This document shows, one piece after another, positions 11,500 to 22,436 of a stretch of 64,000 nucleotides of DNA (the stretch's first letter is position 1; every line of letters begins with the position of its first letter). The notes beneath the pieces were generated by a model, which had not been told where the DNA came from, did not search any database, and worked only from the letters and a program-made list of their open reading frames with translations. Source of the DNA: Typhlomys cinereus (Eukaryota; Chordata; Mammalia; Rodentia; Platacanthomyidae); NCBI GenBank assembly GCA_023101885.1, contig JALPQD010000302.1:337956-401955 (forward strand). Direction: 5' to 3'. Both the position numbers and the translations under genes were made by a program.

Positions 11500-12739
11500 G
11501 CTATCTTAAAGCTTAGTGCCAGGCCTGCCACAGAGAGCTCCAACACTTAATGAAAATTGAAGGTTTACAGGAAGGCCAGAGCTTATGATGAAAATCTTAG
11601 GCCAGCCCTGGCATCAGCCAAGGTCTTCATATCTTTCAGATAGACCTGCATTTCTATTCTAACAATTCTAGTCTTGGAATGGGTTGAGGAATGTCTGCTG
11701 CCCTCCTGAACTTGTGCAGGCCTTGCAGCTATGAAACTCAGGATTAACTCAGATTTGCATTAGTCTCAATATTCAAAGCACCTTCTTTAACATTCATCTG
11801 CTGACCTTGGGCAACAGAGTTATTATCAGATCTGTGCCCACTTACAGGACTTTAGAACTGCCCCAACACCAGGCAGACACGTGCTCCAGGAAATCAATTT
11901 GTATTGTTTGTTTTTCCCACACCACTGATGACTGCAATACAGTCCTTCTTGTGGTTCTGAGACTATGCAGGGCCTGTAACTGTGAGACTCAGGCACAATC
12001 CTGCTTACCATCAGCCCAGGTGGCGAAGAGTCTGACTTCACCAATGTAATCCTAACCTCAGGTAGCACAACTTGCTATGACCCTACTTTATGGGACAGAA
12101 CAATATAGTAAGTAAAAGAGCATTCTTGTGGAACTTATTTCTGGGGGGGGGGGACTCACAGTAGGAAGATGTTAGCAGCTCTCACCTCTAGACCTGCCTG
12201 TGAATGGAGCTTCTAAAACAGCTTTAATGCCAGGGATGACACATAAACTAAAGTCTTTTGGACTTCCCAGCTGGCTGCAGTGATGACAGATCTACTTCTT
12301 CAGCAATAGGCAATGCAAGTGTAAGCCTTGGTCCTAACTCAGTTTTGTATTGACTCTTTTCGGCTCTGCATTCACAGTATGACAAAATGGAATTGGTGGC
12401 CACAGTGTGACATAGTACACTGAGGCTGGTCCATTACAGTGATTCTGCGCAGAGGGTAGCAGAATTCTATAGGGTCTGACCATGAAGTAGTAATGGTGAA
12501 TGAGAAATCCAGGCCTACACTGGCCCCAAAGAGAAGACATGATGTTCTCTTTAGTTACTTTTTTGCTTCTTCTCAGTAATAAACCAACATAGTGTTTGGG
12601 ACAAACCTGGGCTCATACCACCATTGGTACTGAAACAGACATAGTATACTGACAGCAGCCTTTATCAAATCTCGATATGGATGCCACTGATACTGAAATA
12701 GGACATGACAGAGATTCAGTTAAATAAGCACCCTGCCAA
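11500..12739. other. Unassigned sequence, possibly 5' end of the ancient L1
   Basis: The interval is less A-rich than the L1 coding part that follows. It contains loosely repeated phrases such as CTGCCTGTGAATGG and GCCCTGGCATCAGCC. It could be a decayed L1 5' UTR, but I recognise no diagnostic motif. Confidence 0.3.
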
Positions 12740-14725
12740 TAATTCCTGGAAATGCAGGTACAAACAAAGCTGCACTTGGGAAATTGGAATAAATACCAGA
12801 TCCTTCTATACCCAGCTAATGTTACATGTCAATGAACATCAAAAACTTCAAGAAAACCATAATCATAGCTGGTACTCAATATAAAGTGCCAGAAATGGAC
12901 CAAGTGGCAATCAGCAAGGGGGAAACAGCCAGAAAGTTTAATTTTTTTTAAGGAAATTCAATGAGCTTTAAAAAGATAGAGAAATATTTCCATACTCTAA
13001 CCAGGGAACTTAGTAAAAATTAAATAAAAAATATTAATAATTAAATTAAACAATTTAAAATAAAATTAACAATTTTAAATGAAAAAACAATAAAAAAGAA
13101 AATCCTTGAGTAGAAAAATACAGTTAGAAAAGTAAAAAGTATGATAGAAGGGCTCCCTATCAGGATATATCAAAGAGAAGTAACCATTTTAAGACAGGCT
13201 GTGTGAAAAAATATGATGTGAGAAGAAAACATTAGAACTTTGTGACAGCTTTAAAAGAGTTTTAAGAAAGTTCTTCAAGCAGAAAGAAAGGAAGGTATAA
13301 AACTTACAGGTAAGAGTAACTATACAAAAAAAAATCAGAGCATGATACATGAGCCACTCATGTTTACACCAAGAATAGAAAAGCAGTAATGACAGCGAAA
13401 TGCAAAGTGACAGGCAGTACAGAAGCTACAAAGTAGATATCAAAAGTTGAAAATATAGAGGAGAATGGAAAATAACTGGAGAGCTTTCTTGTAAGTCTAT
13501 TTTCTCTTATTCTGTTTGTTTCTGTTCTTACAACTATTCTAAATTGATCTCATTTCAAACACAGCTTGCTATAATTAAAAGATTTTTTATAATCCTCCTG
13601 GCAATCACAAGGCAAACTCTAATAAGAAAAAAAAACTGTAAATACTGAGGAAGAAATCAAAACATACTACTAGAATAATACCAACCAAGAAGACTAGAAG
13701 AAAAGTAAAGGAAAAAGGAACTGCAGCTAAAGCAGGAAACAAGTTTCATATTGTTTGAAGTGACACCTTGTATGGGAATGACTATCATGCCTATAAGTGG
13801 ATTAAATCCAGCTAAAATATTGAATTAATAAAAATAAAACACAAAACCAAATCCAAAAACAAAGCCCAACTATATGTGGCTTATGAGAGATTTTCTTCAT
13901 CTTTGAGGACACAGACTGAATGCACAGGAACTGAATAATTTTATTCCATGCCAATAGAATCCAAATGAAAATAATAGCATCCACTACTAATAGATACACT
14001 ACCTCAAATCCAAGGTAGTAAATAAGACACAAAAAGGTCATTCTATCATGAAAAAAGGGTGGATAAATTCAGCAAGAGTAATTAATGCCAATTGTGGTGA
14101 ATATAATACTTGTGCAGCCAACAATGGCAATCAAAAAGCAGAATTAGTAATAGTCAGTGTTGAACACCACATCAACAATGAACAAACCATCCATAGAATT
14201 TACCAAGAATTATAAGAGTTCATTTGTACACTAGACCAACATCTGCAGAACATTCTGTCTAATGGCTACTAAATGCACATTTGTTTCATTAGCACATGGA
14301 ACAGTTTCCAGAGCATATAACACTATAGATCAGAAAACCTGCCTCAACAAGTTCAGAAGAATTGAGGTCATATTGCATATCTACTCTGAGTACCCTGCAA
14401 TAAAGCAAGAATCAATAACAAAAATATGCTTTGATGGCTATATAGCTATATGGAAATTAAATAGCTTATTTTTGAACAAACAATGGAACAAGGAGGAAAT
14501 CAATAAGAAAAAATTTAAAAATTGAAATAAACAAAAACGGAAACACTGCATGTCTCAACACTGGCAAACAGCAAAAGTAATACTAAGAGAGAAGTTGCTC
14601 CCACATCAGAGAAGTGGGAAGATTTCAGAGAAGCAACCAATTGCCACATCTCAAGGTACTAGGGAAACAAGAACAACTGAATCTAAAATCAGTAAGTAGC
14701 AAGAAGTCATAGAAAACAGTTCAGA

Positions 14726-14838
14726 GGCTGAACATGGTGCTGTGAGCCTGTATCCCCAGGACCAGGAGGATGGTGAGTTTGAGGTGAGGTCAGCTACATA
14801 GTGAGGCTGTGACTGCAAAAGAAGAAAGAAAAGTAAAG
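14726..14838 (+). mobile_element. B1 SINE, plus strand
   Basis: The 7SL-derived B1 text runs from GGCTGAACATGGTGCTGTGAGC through a degraded box B region and CAGCTACATAGTGAGGCTGTG to an A-rich tail. It is inserted in the ancient L1 between the endonuclease and reverse-transcriptase regions. Confidence 0.75.
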
Positions 14839-15267
14839 TAACAGGCAAAGGAGAAATAAATTAAACATATAATAAGATTCAAAAGATTAATGAGAGAAAT
14901 CTCTAGTAAGCAAAATAGACAAAACTTTAACTAACTAAGCAAAGTCAGAGATAAAAAGTGAAATTTACAACTTAAAGCATGAAAATACAAAATTTCATCA
15001 CAGTTTATAAAGCAATTATATGGCAGTAAATTTGACGATCTAGAAGAACTAGATAAATTTCTATATACTTATACTTTACTAAGACTGAGTCACAAGAAAA
15101 GAAAAAACTGGACTAATAGCAAGTAATGAGATTGAAAAGAAAAATCAAAGGAAAGTCTAAAATCAAAAAACTTTACTGCTTAATTCCACCAAACATTTAC
15201 AGAAATATGATCAGTTCTCCTCAAAAAATAAAAAAAGAAGAAATTCTAAAAAAATATTAGAGGAAGG

Positions 15268-15675
15268 TTTTTGAATCTGATTTGCTAAGACTTTGTTGAG
15301 AATCTTTGCATCTGTGTTCATCAGAGATATTGGCCTATAGTTTTCTTTTTTAAGCGAATCTTTATTAGGTTTTGGGATTAAGACGATATTAGCTTCATAG
15401 AAGGAATTTGGTAGTGTTCCTTCCTTTGCTATTTGATGGAACAGTTTAAGGAGTATTGGTGTTATTAACTCCTTAAATGTCTGGTAGAATTCTGTGCTGA
15501 ATCCATCTGGCCCAGGACATTTTTTGGTGGGAAGATTCGAGATTACTTCTTCAATTTCCTTATATGTTATAGGACTATTTAAATAATTCACAACTTCCTG
15601 ATTCAATTTAGGTAGGTTGTGTTTACTTAGAAATTCATCCACCTCTTTTGTGTTGTCAAACTTCACAGAGTACAA
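15268..15675 (-). pseudogene. L1 ORF2 reverse-transcriptase fragment (inverted piece)
   Basis: The minus-strand translation is part of the L1 ORF2 reverse transcriptase. It includes the motif run [19 protein letters not shown], then KPNKD and YRPISLMN, which are typical of palm/finger motifs of non-LTR reverse transcriptases. The open frame continues past the L1 edge into flanking DNA down to 15211, so those last residues are not L1. The catalytic FADD segment is not in this piece. It encodes no working enzyme. Confidence 0.93.
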
Positions 15676-15794
15676 GTTTTTGAAATATGATGTTATAATT
15701 CTCTGGATTTCTTGGGTATCCGTAGTGATAACTCCATGTTATTTCTAATTTTGTTAATTTGGGATTTCTCTCTCGTGCTTTTGGTTAATTTAGC

Positions 15795-17006
15795 ATACCA
15801 AACCTTAGTCTATACTACAAATCCATAGTTATAAAAACTGCCTGGTCCTGGCTCCAAAATAGACACGCAGATCAATGGATAAGGGTTGAAGACCCAGATA
15901 AAAGCCCACAAAAATACAGCCATTTGGTCTTTGACAAAAGGGCCCAAAGAATCCAATGGAAAAAGAACAGCATCTTCAACAAATGGTGCTGGCAAAACTG
16001 GATCTCCACATGCAAAAGATTAAAGCTGGACCCATACTTGTCACCATGTACAAGACTTAATTCCAAATGGATCAAGGACCTTGATTTAAGGCCAGAGACT
16101 TTAAAAACCATAGTTGAAAGGATAGGGAACTCCCTCGAGCTGATTGGGCTAGGCCAACATTTCCTAAACAGACATCCAATGGCACAGTCACTGCTACCAA
16201 CTCTCAACAGTTGGGACCTTGTGAAATTAAAGAGCTTCTGTTCAGATAAAGAGATTATCACACGAGCTCAAAGGCAACCCACAGAATGGGAGAAAATCTT
16301 CACTAACCACAGATCTGACAGAGCTCTACTGTCCAGAGTGCACAAAGAACTTAGAAAACTAAACTCCAAGGAAAACACTGGCCCAATTAAAAAATGGGCC
16401 CTGGAACTTCAAAGAAACTTTACCAGGGATGAAATTAAAATGTCTAACAAATATCTTAAAAAATGCTCCGCTTCCTTAGCCATCAGGGAAATGCAAATCA
16501 AAACTTCCCTGAGATATCATCTCACCCCGGGCAGGATGGCAAAAATCCACAATACAAACAATGACAAATGGTGGAGAGGATGTGGAGAGAGGGGAACTCT
16601 CCTACATTGCTGGTGGGAATGCAGGCTCATACAGTCACTCTGGCGAGCCGTCTGGAGATTCTTAAAGAAATTAAAGATTGAAATGCCATATGACCCTGCT
16701 ATCCCACTTTTGGGAATAACCCCCCATGCAGCAGAGGTTCACCTCGATAGCACAAGCTCGACCATGTTCATAGCAGCACTGTTTACAATAGCAAAGTCAT
16801 GGAATCAACCCAAATGTCCAACAGTTGACGAGTGGATAAGGAAACTGTGGTACATCTATACAATGAAGTACTACTCAGCCATCAAAAATGATGAATTACT
16901 GGAATTTGCTGGGAATTGGATGTCATTAGAAACAATTATATTAAGTGAAGTATCCCAAACCCAGAAAATTAAGCGCCATATGTACTCCCTAATAGGTGGC
17001 TCCTAG
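15795..17006 (+). pseudogene. L1 ORF2 C-terminal fragment (forward piece)
   Basis: The longest frame, opening at 15924 and ending with TAG at 17004-17006, gives 360 residues of the L1 ORF2 C-terminal half. Recognisable parts are WCWQNWISTCKRLKLDP, RQPTEWEKIFTNH, the Cys-rich GTLLHCWWECRLIQSLW segment of the L1 zinc-finger-like domain, and the [19 protein letters not shown] tail. It is fairly well preserved, which suggests a young insertion. No endonuclease or reverse-transcriptase catalytic core is in this frame. Confidence 0.95.
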
Positions 17007-18015
17007 TACCAAACTCACCCAGCCCACATTGAGACACTCAAAAGTAAACCTATTAACACAGTAATTGCAAGGATTATAAACAAGAGAGATGGGGTAGGAG
17101 GGCCACACCAGAAACAAGGAGAGAGGGGACCATGTTACAGCAGAGAAAATAGGCTTCCATCAAGGTCTGCAAGTAAGTAATGAGAAACCTGGTTAAGTTC
17201 ACAGACATTCTTTCCTGATCTCACCAGAAGGGGAGGGCATATAGTCTAGCAGATAAAAAGTAATCATTTTGCAAATGGGTGATGGACCCCTCCCTCACTG
17301 AGGTTTCCTACTTTTATTACATCTACCCTTGAATGTGCTATTATAACAAGACTCCAGTTTAACAGCTTTTTGTCTCTGGCCAGGGGGTGACATACAGTGC
17401 CCAGCAGGATGGAGTGAAGGGCATTGCAGGAACAGCAAAACTGCAAAAGAAAATCAACAAACCACAATCCAGAACTTCAGAGACTCTATATCAATCACAT
17501 AGAACTAGGCCAGCCTAATCTCTCCCCATCCTGGAGCTCAGGGACATTTGCGGAAGAGGGGACGGTAAGATTGTAAGAGCAAAAGGATGGGAGGAACAAC
17601 GATTTGCAAGATTCTCAACAATAGTTGGGGCCAAAGCAATCATAATGAGACTTTGCATGCCCTGCGCAATGTCCAGTGCACTGTTGCCCTCATAAAGTCT
17701 AGCATCTGTTACGGGCACCGAGATCCCTGGAGGCAAGGGATTGACAGCCATAGTAGTGCTCCTATGCTTAAGGGGAACAAGAGAAAGGGCTTATGGAAAT
17801 GCCACTGGGTCCTTATATGTCATCGGAGAGGAAGACCCAGTGGAGAGTTAGGCGTACACAGTAAAGGACTCTGGGAATTTGGAGGGAAGGCACTGGGGGA
17901 TTGGGAGGGAGAGGAGGAGGAGGAGGGGGTTTGGGGGGAGGAGGGGGGAGGGAGGGAACTGGTAAAAAATTTTAAAATGTATAATTACATTTTTAATAAA
18001 AAAATTAAAAAAAGG
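17007..18015 (+). mobile_element. L1 3' UTR of the young family
   Basis: The non-coding tail follows the ORF2 stop. The segment CTCACCAGAAGGGGAGGGC at about 17221 recurs at 59.8 kb and, reversed, near 42.18-42.20 kb, so all three L1s belong to related families. It ends in a G-rich tract (about 17880-17960) that could form quadruplex structure, then an A-rich tail. Confidence 0.9.
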
Positions 18016-18339
18016 AAAAAAATATTAGAGGAAGGAATTCTAACAAAATATTTTAAGAAGCCCACATTATCCTGATATCAAAACAAGAACGGAACACAAA
18101 TACACACACACACACACAAAACACACACACAAAACACAAAACCTATTGGTCAATATCTTTGATGAGTATAGATAGAAAAATTCTAAACATAAACTTTAGA
18201 CCAGCTGCAAAAGCAGCTCATTTAAAATATTATTCTCTATATTCAAGTGGCATTTATGCCAAGGAGGTACACATGATTCAATACATGCAAGTTACTGTTC
18301 ATGTAACACTGTGTCAATAGGGAACATTACACAAGAGAG

Positions 18340-18834
18340 GGTGATAAGACTATAAGAGCCTGAAGTGAGAGAGTGGTGGGCCAGTCATTGTCTCCTGGAC
18401 ATGACCGAGTTGTGATATACAAGATTTCAAGGTAGACAGGTATACTTACACAAGAATTGCATGGGATCTGTCTCCTCACCTCATCATGAAAACAGAAAGG
18501 TCTCAATAAGATATATACCTCTCTGAGAGACTAATGGGGACTAATACTGATGGGGATGAAAAGCAATGTGTGTCCTCAGTGGCATACCTACGGAACTATG
18601 ATACTTGCTAATCATGAAGCATGTCAGGCATATGTCATCAAAGACTAGCTAGATGAAACACAGTGGGCTGCACAAATGAAAAGGTCCAAAAACAGGAGGG
18701 AGCGTGGCAGGGGAGATGAAGGGTTGTAAGGGAAAGGGAGGGAGCATGGGGCTTGGGACTAAGGGGTGAAAACTGAAAATATTATGAATTCACTATATTC
18801 ATGGAAATTAAAATAATAAAAGAATGGAAAAAAA
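18340..18834 (+). mobile_element. Older rodent L1 3' end (Lx-like), inside the ancient L1
   Basis: Similar in layout to 10360-11005: a CTCCTGGACATGACC phrase, a TGAGAGACTAATGGGGACT stretch and a terminal GAAATTAAAATAATAAAAG. It has no coding part, so it would be a 5'-truncated copy. No clean target duplication was found. Confidence 0.5.
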
Positions 18835-18839
18835 CCAGT

Positions 18840-19205
18840 TGTAGTAGTTACTCTTCTCTGTTGCTATGAGACACCACTGAAACTCAAGCAAGTTAAGGGG
18901 AGAAAGGGAGATCTATTCAGCCTATAGTTTCCAGAGGGGAGATACATTCCACTATGGAATAAAAGGTGTGGCTGGCCAGCAGAAACTGGAAGTGGCCTAA
19001 ATCACATCCAGTAGGGACCAGCAAAACTGCAAACTGAAGAGCAAGCTAGATAAATGAAGCTGAGGGGTCTGACAAACCTCAAGGCCTACCTACTTATCAC
19101 ATGCCTTCTTCCAGCAAGGCTTTACCTCCTAAAGGTGCCATGACCTTCTCAAACAACTAAAGATTAAATACATGAGCCTTTGGGGAGTAACTCACATTTC
19201 CAACT
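18840..19205 (-). mobile_element. Solo LTR, diverged MaLR family A relative, minus strand
   Basis: It aligns with the family A LTRs (TTACTCTTCTCTGTTGCTATGAGA, GGTGCCATGACCTTCTCAAA, and the CACATTTC end) but shares extra sequence, AACAACTAAAGATT, with the copy at 56.94 kb. These two form a sister subfamily. The right end is unclear. Confidence 0.7.
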
Positions 19206-19315
19206 GTGTTGGGAAAACTTGACATTCAAATACAGAATAATGAAGCTAGATCCCTGTTTCTCCTCAGTTACAAAGATCATCTCAAAATGGATGTAAGATT
19301 TAAATGAAAGCCCTG

Positions 19316-19812
19316 TGTGATAGTTAAGTCTGGGTGTCACCTTGACATACCCGGTGTTAACTAAGCTGGGCTGAGACCAATTCTGGAAAGGATCAACTGA
19401 GACTACTTGAAGGATTGTACCCGCCCCAGATCCTATCAGAACCTCCAAAGCTCTCATCGCATCCTCCCAGTACTGCATCATATAAAAAGAGCCACCAAAG
19501 AGAACAGATGCCTTCTTGCAGCTGTGCTAGGAATTGTTCTTCCTTCCAGCTGCCTGGTTTTTTTGACCTTCTAGACTTCGACTAGACTAAGACTCTAGGA
19601 GTTCTCCAGCCTTCAGCCATCACCCACTTGACTGCTGAACTGAGCAGCTAGCTATTGGCAGCCATCATGGAACTACCTCAGCTACTGGCAGCCTTCGCTG
19701 GACTACCTCGGCCATATCTGTAAGCCAACTCAATAAATTTCCTATATATATTTTATATATATACATATTCATTCTGTGAATTCCGTGACTCTAGAGAACC
19801 CTAACTAATACA
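19316..19812 (+). mobile_element. Solo LTR, ERVL-type (family C), plus strand
   Basis: A 497-bp LTR starts TGTGATAGTTAAG and ends CCCTAACTAATACA. Perfect 5-bp duplications, CCCTG, flank it at 19311-19315 and 19813-19817. AATAAA lies near 19730. A candidate TATA element is CATATAAAAAGAGCC near 19478-19492. The U5/R part has short tandem phrases around CTACCTC(A/G)GC(T/C). It splits the ORF2 text of the ancient L1. A 105-codon antisense frame across it is not a gene. Confidence 0.88.
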
Positions 19813-20207
19813 CCCTGCAAATGTGGAACCCTAGAAGTCATAGGGACATATTGATGTCCTTTTAGATGGATAATAAAATGTGCCACATACACATACTAGA
19901 GTGATTGAGAACATTTTCAACAAGACTCAAAAACACGGGAGATGGAGGCAGAAAAAAAAAGACAAAAAGGATGAAATCAAGCTGAACTGCTTCATAGCAG
20001 AGACACAGTTAACAACGTACAGAGAAACCTACTGATGGCAGAAAATAGCTACAATGAGTTCATCTTACATGGTCCTGATGTGAAAGATCTCTCAATGTGT
20101 ATTAGCAAAGCTACTTAATTTACAAAGTGGACAGAGATCTAAATAAGTATTTGTTAAGTAGATTATATAGATGGTCACAAGTATCAAAAAAATGTTCCAT
20201 ACAGGAG

Positions 20208-20960
20208 TTGGAGCTGTAGCTAGGTGGTAGATCATTTGTACAGCACATAAGAACTGCCATGTGTTGTGTGAATTACTACTCCTGGGGAGATGCCGCACAA
20301 CTGTCTACCCCACCACAGATAGGAGTTCTACAACAGACATAATTACACCAAGGTCCAACAAGTAACCAACAAGTTTAGTAGGATTACTTACAGAGGTAGG
20401 GTGAGGGTTACTGACAGGAGCAGGGATAATTCAAAGGCAGCTACATTATCAGAAAGCCTCCCCCCTGCATGGGTGAGACTCACAGAAGTTGCACCCCTAG
20501 AGCTCTCTGTTGCAGGACTTGTTAGGAGCATTTCCTTGGGGCTATGCTGAGGTCTCTCTCTAACTGCTACACTTTCGCTGGCCTTTCTTCCTCCTGTCCC
20601 TCTTTCCATGACTGCTCACTGGCCTGCTTAGTAGTCTCTGCCAGACTGCTGCTCCAGGGTCTTTGAACTGCTCCAGGATGTCCTGTGCCCTACTTGGCTG
20701 GCTGCTTCCCGACTGCTTGGCTACTCAGCTGTCTCTTGGAGGCTTCTACATGGCTCTGGGGTCTCCTTCAGATTGCTCTGGCTGGCAGGAGAATCTCCTC
20801 CCCAGCTGTTGTTTCCTCTTTGCCCAGCAGAGCAGTGAAGATGGCTGCCCAGAGAAAGAAGTGTCATACAACACCAGGTTCAATCCCTAGTGCTGCCAGA
20901 AACAGACAGCCAGACGGGCAGGCAGACAGACAGACAGGCAGGCAGACAAAAAACAAAGCA
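20208..20960 (+). mobile_element. Interrupted ID-type SINE
   Basis: An ID/tRNA-like head (GAGCTGTAGCTAGGTGGTAG) lies at about 20211-20245. The matching box B half, CCAGGTTCAATCCCTAGTGC, is at about 20874-20893, followed by a CAGACAGGCAGG-rich and A-rich tail to 20960. About 600 bp lie between the halves. The block contains GC-richer, LTR-like text (CAGCTACAT, ATGGGTGAGACTCACAG) that I cannot assign firmly. Confidence 0.55.
20915..20947. repeat. (GGCAGACAGACA) short tandem repeat
   Basis: Imperfect CAGA/GGCA units form the tail of the ID element. Confidence 0.85.
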
Positions 20961-21943
20961 AAACAACATGCTGAACACCATTAACCATCAGGGAAATACA
21001 AGTCAAAAAAACATAATGAGAAATTGTTTCATCTCAGTAGGAATGGTAAAAAATAGCTAATGGTAAATATTGATGAGGAAGTGGAGAAGAGGAAACCTTT
21101 TCCACTCTCATTTGGAATGTAAAGTAGCACTGCCATTTTGAAAAAATATAGATGCTCCTCAGAAAATTAAAATTTTAATTATCATACAATTCAGAAATTC
21201 CACACTGGATCTGAAATCAGTATATCAGGGAGACATCAACATGCCCATGTTAACTGAAATGTTACTTACCTATAGCCTAGAAATAGAAGCATTTTAAGTG
21301 TTTATCAGCAAATGGATAGATAGAGCAAGTGCACACAATTTAATAAAAAGAATGACATTCTGCTTTTTATAGCCTGGATGACCAAATATCATCATCATAC
21401 TAAGTAAAATAAGCCAGGGTCAGAAAGACAAGAGTTACATGGTCTCACTGTCACTGAATCTACAGAATTGATGGAGAAGATGAGAGTTACCAGAGTCTAG
21501 GAGGAGCATGAAAGGGGTAAGGTGTGTCAAGGAAAGTGGTACTAAGTCACAGCCGGGTTGGGTCGAGAAGCTCTGGGGTAGCTGTGGCACCATATGGCAA
21601 ACATAGAAGGCAATTAGATTGTATACAGTTCAAAAAGTTTTGAAAATTCTCATCACAAAGACATGATAAATGTTTGAGGAAACAGGTACACTTTGTCTGC
21701 TTTAAACATTATACAATTTGTAAATTTACCAAATATCACATGGTAACCCATTAATAGTGTACTTTTATTTTCATTCATATGTTAAAATTTTTTTCCATAA
21801 AAAAGCAGCAGATAAAATTGCTTACATTTATTTTATCAGTTAAAGTCTATACATTGATTTGCTCTAGGTTTCTTTTTTTGGTTATCAAAACAAAAATTTT
21901 TTTCAAAGGACCATGTTATCTAGATTCAAATTTTAAATTACAG

Positions 21944-22110
21944 ACTGGCCTGGTAGTACAGATTTGTAGTACAGAATTACAGATTTGTAATTCCAGCCAT
22001 TGAAGAGGCAAAGGCAGGAGGATTAGAAATTGAATGTCTGCCTGGCCTATTGACTAGGTTCAAAAATAACAGTTTAGTGAGAGATTGTTTCAAAGTAAAA
22101 AGTGAAAAAA
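21944..22110 (+). mobile_element. B1-like SINE, plus strand, degraded
   Basis: The phrases CTGGCCTGGTAGTACAGATT, TTGTAATTCCAGCC and GAGGCAAAGGCAGGAGGATT follow the B1/Alu-like 7SL order. There is an internal duplication of CAGATTTGTAGTACAGAATTA. It ends AAAGTAAAAAGTG. Confidence 0.65.
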
Positions 22111-22142
22111 AAATTGCACTCAAGAAACCTTTCCCATTTCAA

Positions 22143-22205
22143 AGCTGAGCATGTAGCTCATCCTAGCATGCCCAAGGCCCTGGGCTCAAGCCCTAGAACT
22201 GAACA
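22143..22205 (+). mobile_element. ID-type SINE, plus strand
   Basis: It reads like the rodent ID element derived from BC1/tRNA-Ala: GCTGAGCATGTAGCTCATCC, GCATGCCCAAGGCCCTGGG, CTCAAGCCCTAGAACTG. It lacks a long A tail. Confidence 0.7.
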
Positions 22206-22319
22206 TTTTAATTTGCAGAAGAGGATCATTTCTCACTGTCTTTTGCAATTAAAGTAAAACACTGCCTGCCTCTGACTCACAGGAAAGCCACTGCTGTGGG
22301 AACAACAAATGAGCTTTCT

Positions 22320-22436
22320 CTTTTTCTTTCTTCCTCTTGCCAAAGTCTTGCTATAGTTTAGGCTGACTTGGAACATGCTCCACAGCCCCAGCTGGCCTTG
22401 AACTCTCTATCCATCTGCTGAGTCCAAAATGCCTGA
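22320..22436 (-). mobile_element. B1 SINE, minus strand
   Basis: Reverse B1 text includes GTCTTGCTATAGTTTAGGCTG, CCCAGCTGGCCTTGAACTC and ATCTGCTGAGTCC. The T-rich tail lies on the left. Confidence 0.7.

Larger units (their letters stand above)
15248..18035 (+). mobile_element. 5'-inverted young L1 with 20-bp target-site duplication
   Basis: The insertion is bounded by identical 20-mers, AAAAAAATATTAGAGGAAGG, at 15248-15267 and 18016-18035. Inside, 15268 to about 15790 is L1 in reverse orientation and about 15790 to 18015 is L1 in forward orientation. That is the layout left by twin priming. The inverted piece covers part of the reverse transcriptase. The forward piece covers the ORF2 C-terminus, a purine-rich 3' UTR (GGGAGGAGG runs at about 17880-17960) and a poly(A)-like end near 17995-18015. 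Judged against the L1 at 41.4-47.0 kb, roughly 1 kb of ORF2 between the two pieces is missing. It sits in the ancient L1. Confidence 0.93.
12740..21790 (+). mobile_element. Ancient L1 (L1M-type), multiply interrupted
   Basis: One plus-strand element can be traced through interrupted pieces. The endonuclease region is recognisable at about 13800-14530. The reverse-transcriptase region runs to 15247 and resumes at 18036 (AATTCTAACAAAATATTTTAAG, continuing the same coding text). Late ORF2 text is at about 19206-19315, 19818-20205 and 20965-21440. An L1M-type 3' UTR closes it, with ATAAATGTTTGAGG and TACCAAATATCACA near 21665-21740, ending near 21790. All coding parts are full of stops. It was in place before every insertion listed inside it. 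The 5' boundary is not firm. Confidence 0.75.

Noticed and set aside
15924..17006. 360-codon frame as a host gene
   Set aside because: It is L1 ORF2 in a truncated, inverted insertion.
17880..17960. G-rich tract as an independent regulatory element
   Set aside because: It is part of the L1 3' UTR and recurs at 60.5 kb and, reversed, at 41.4-41.5 kb.
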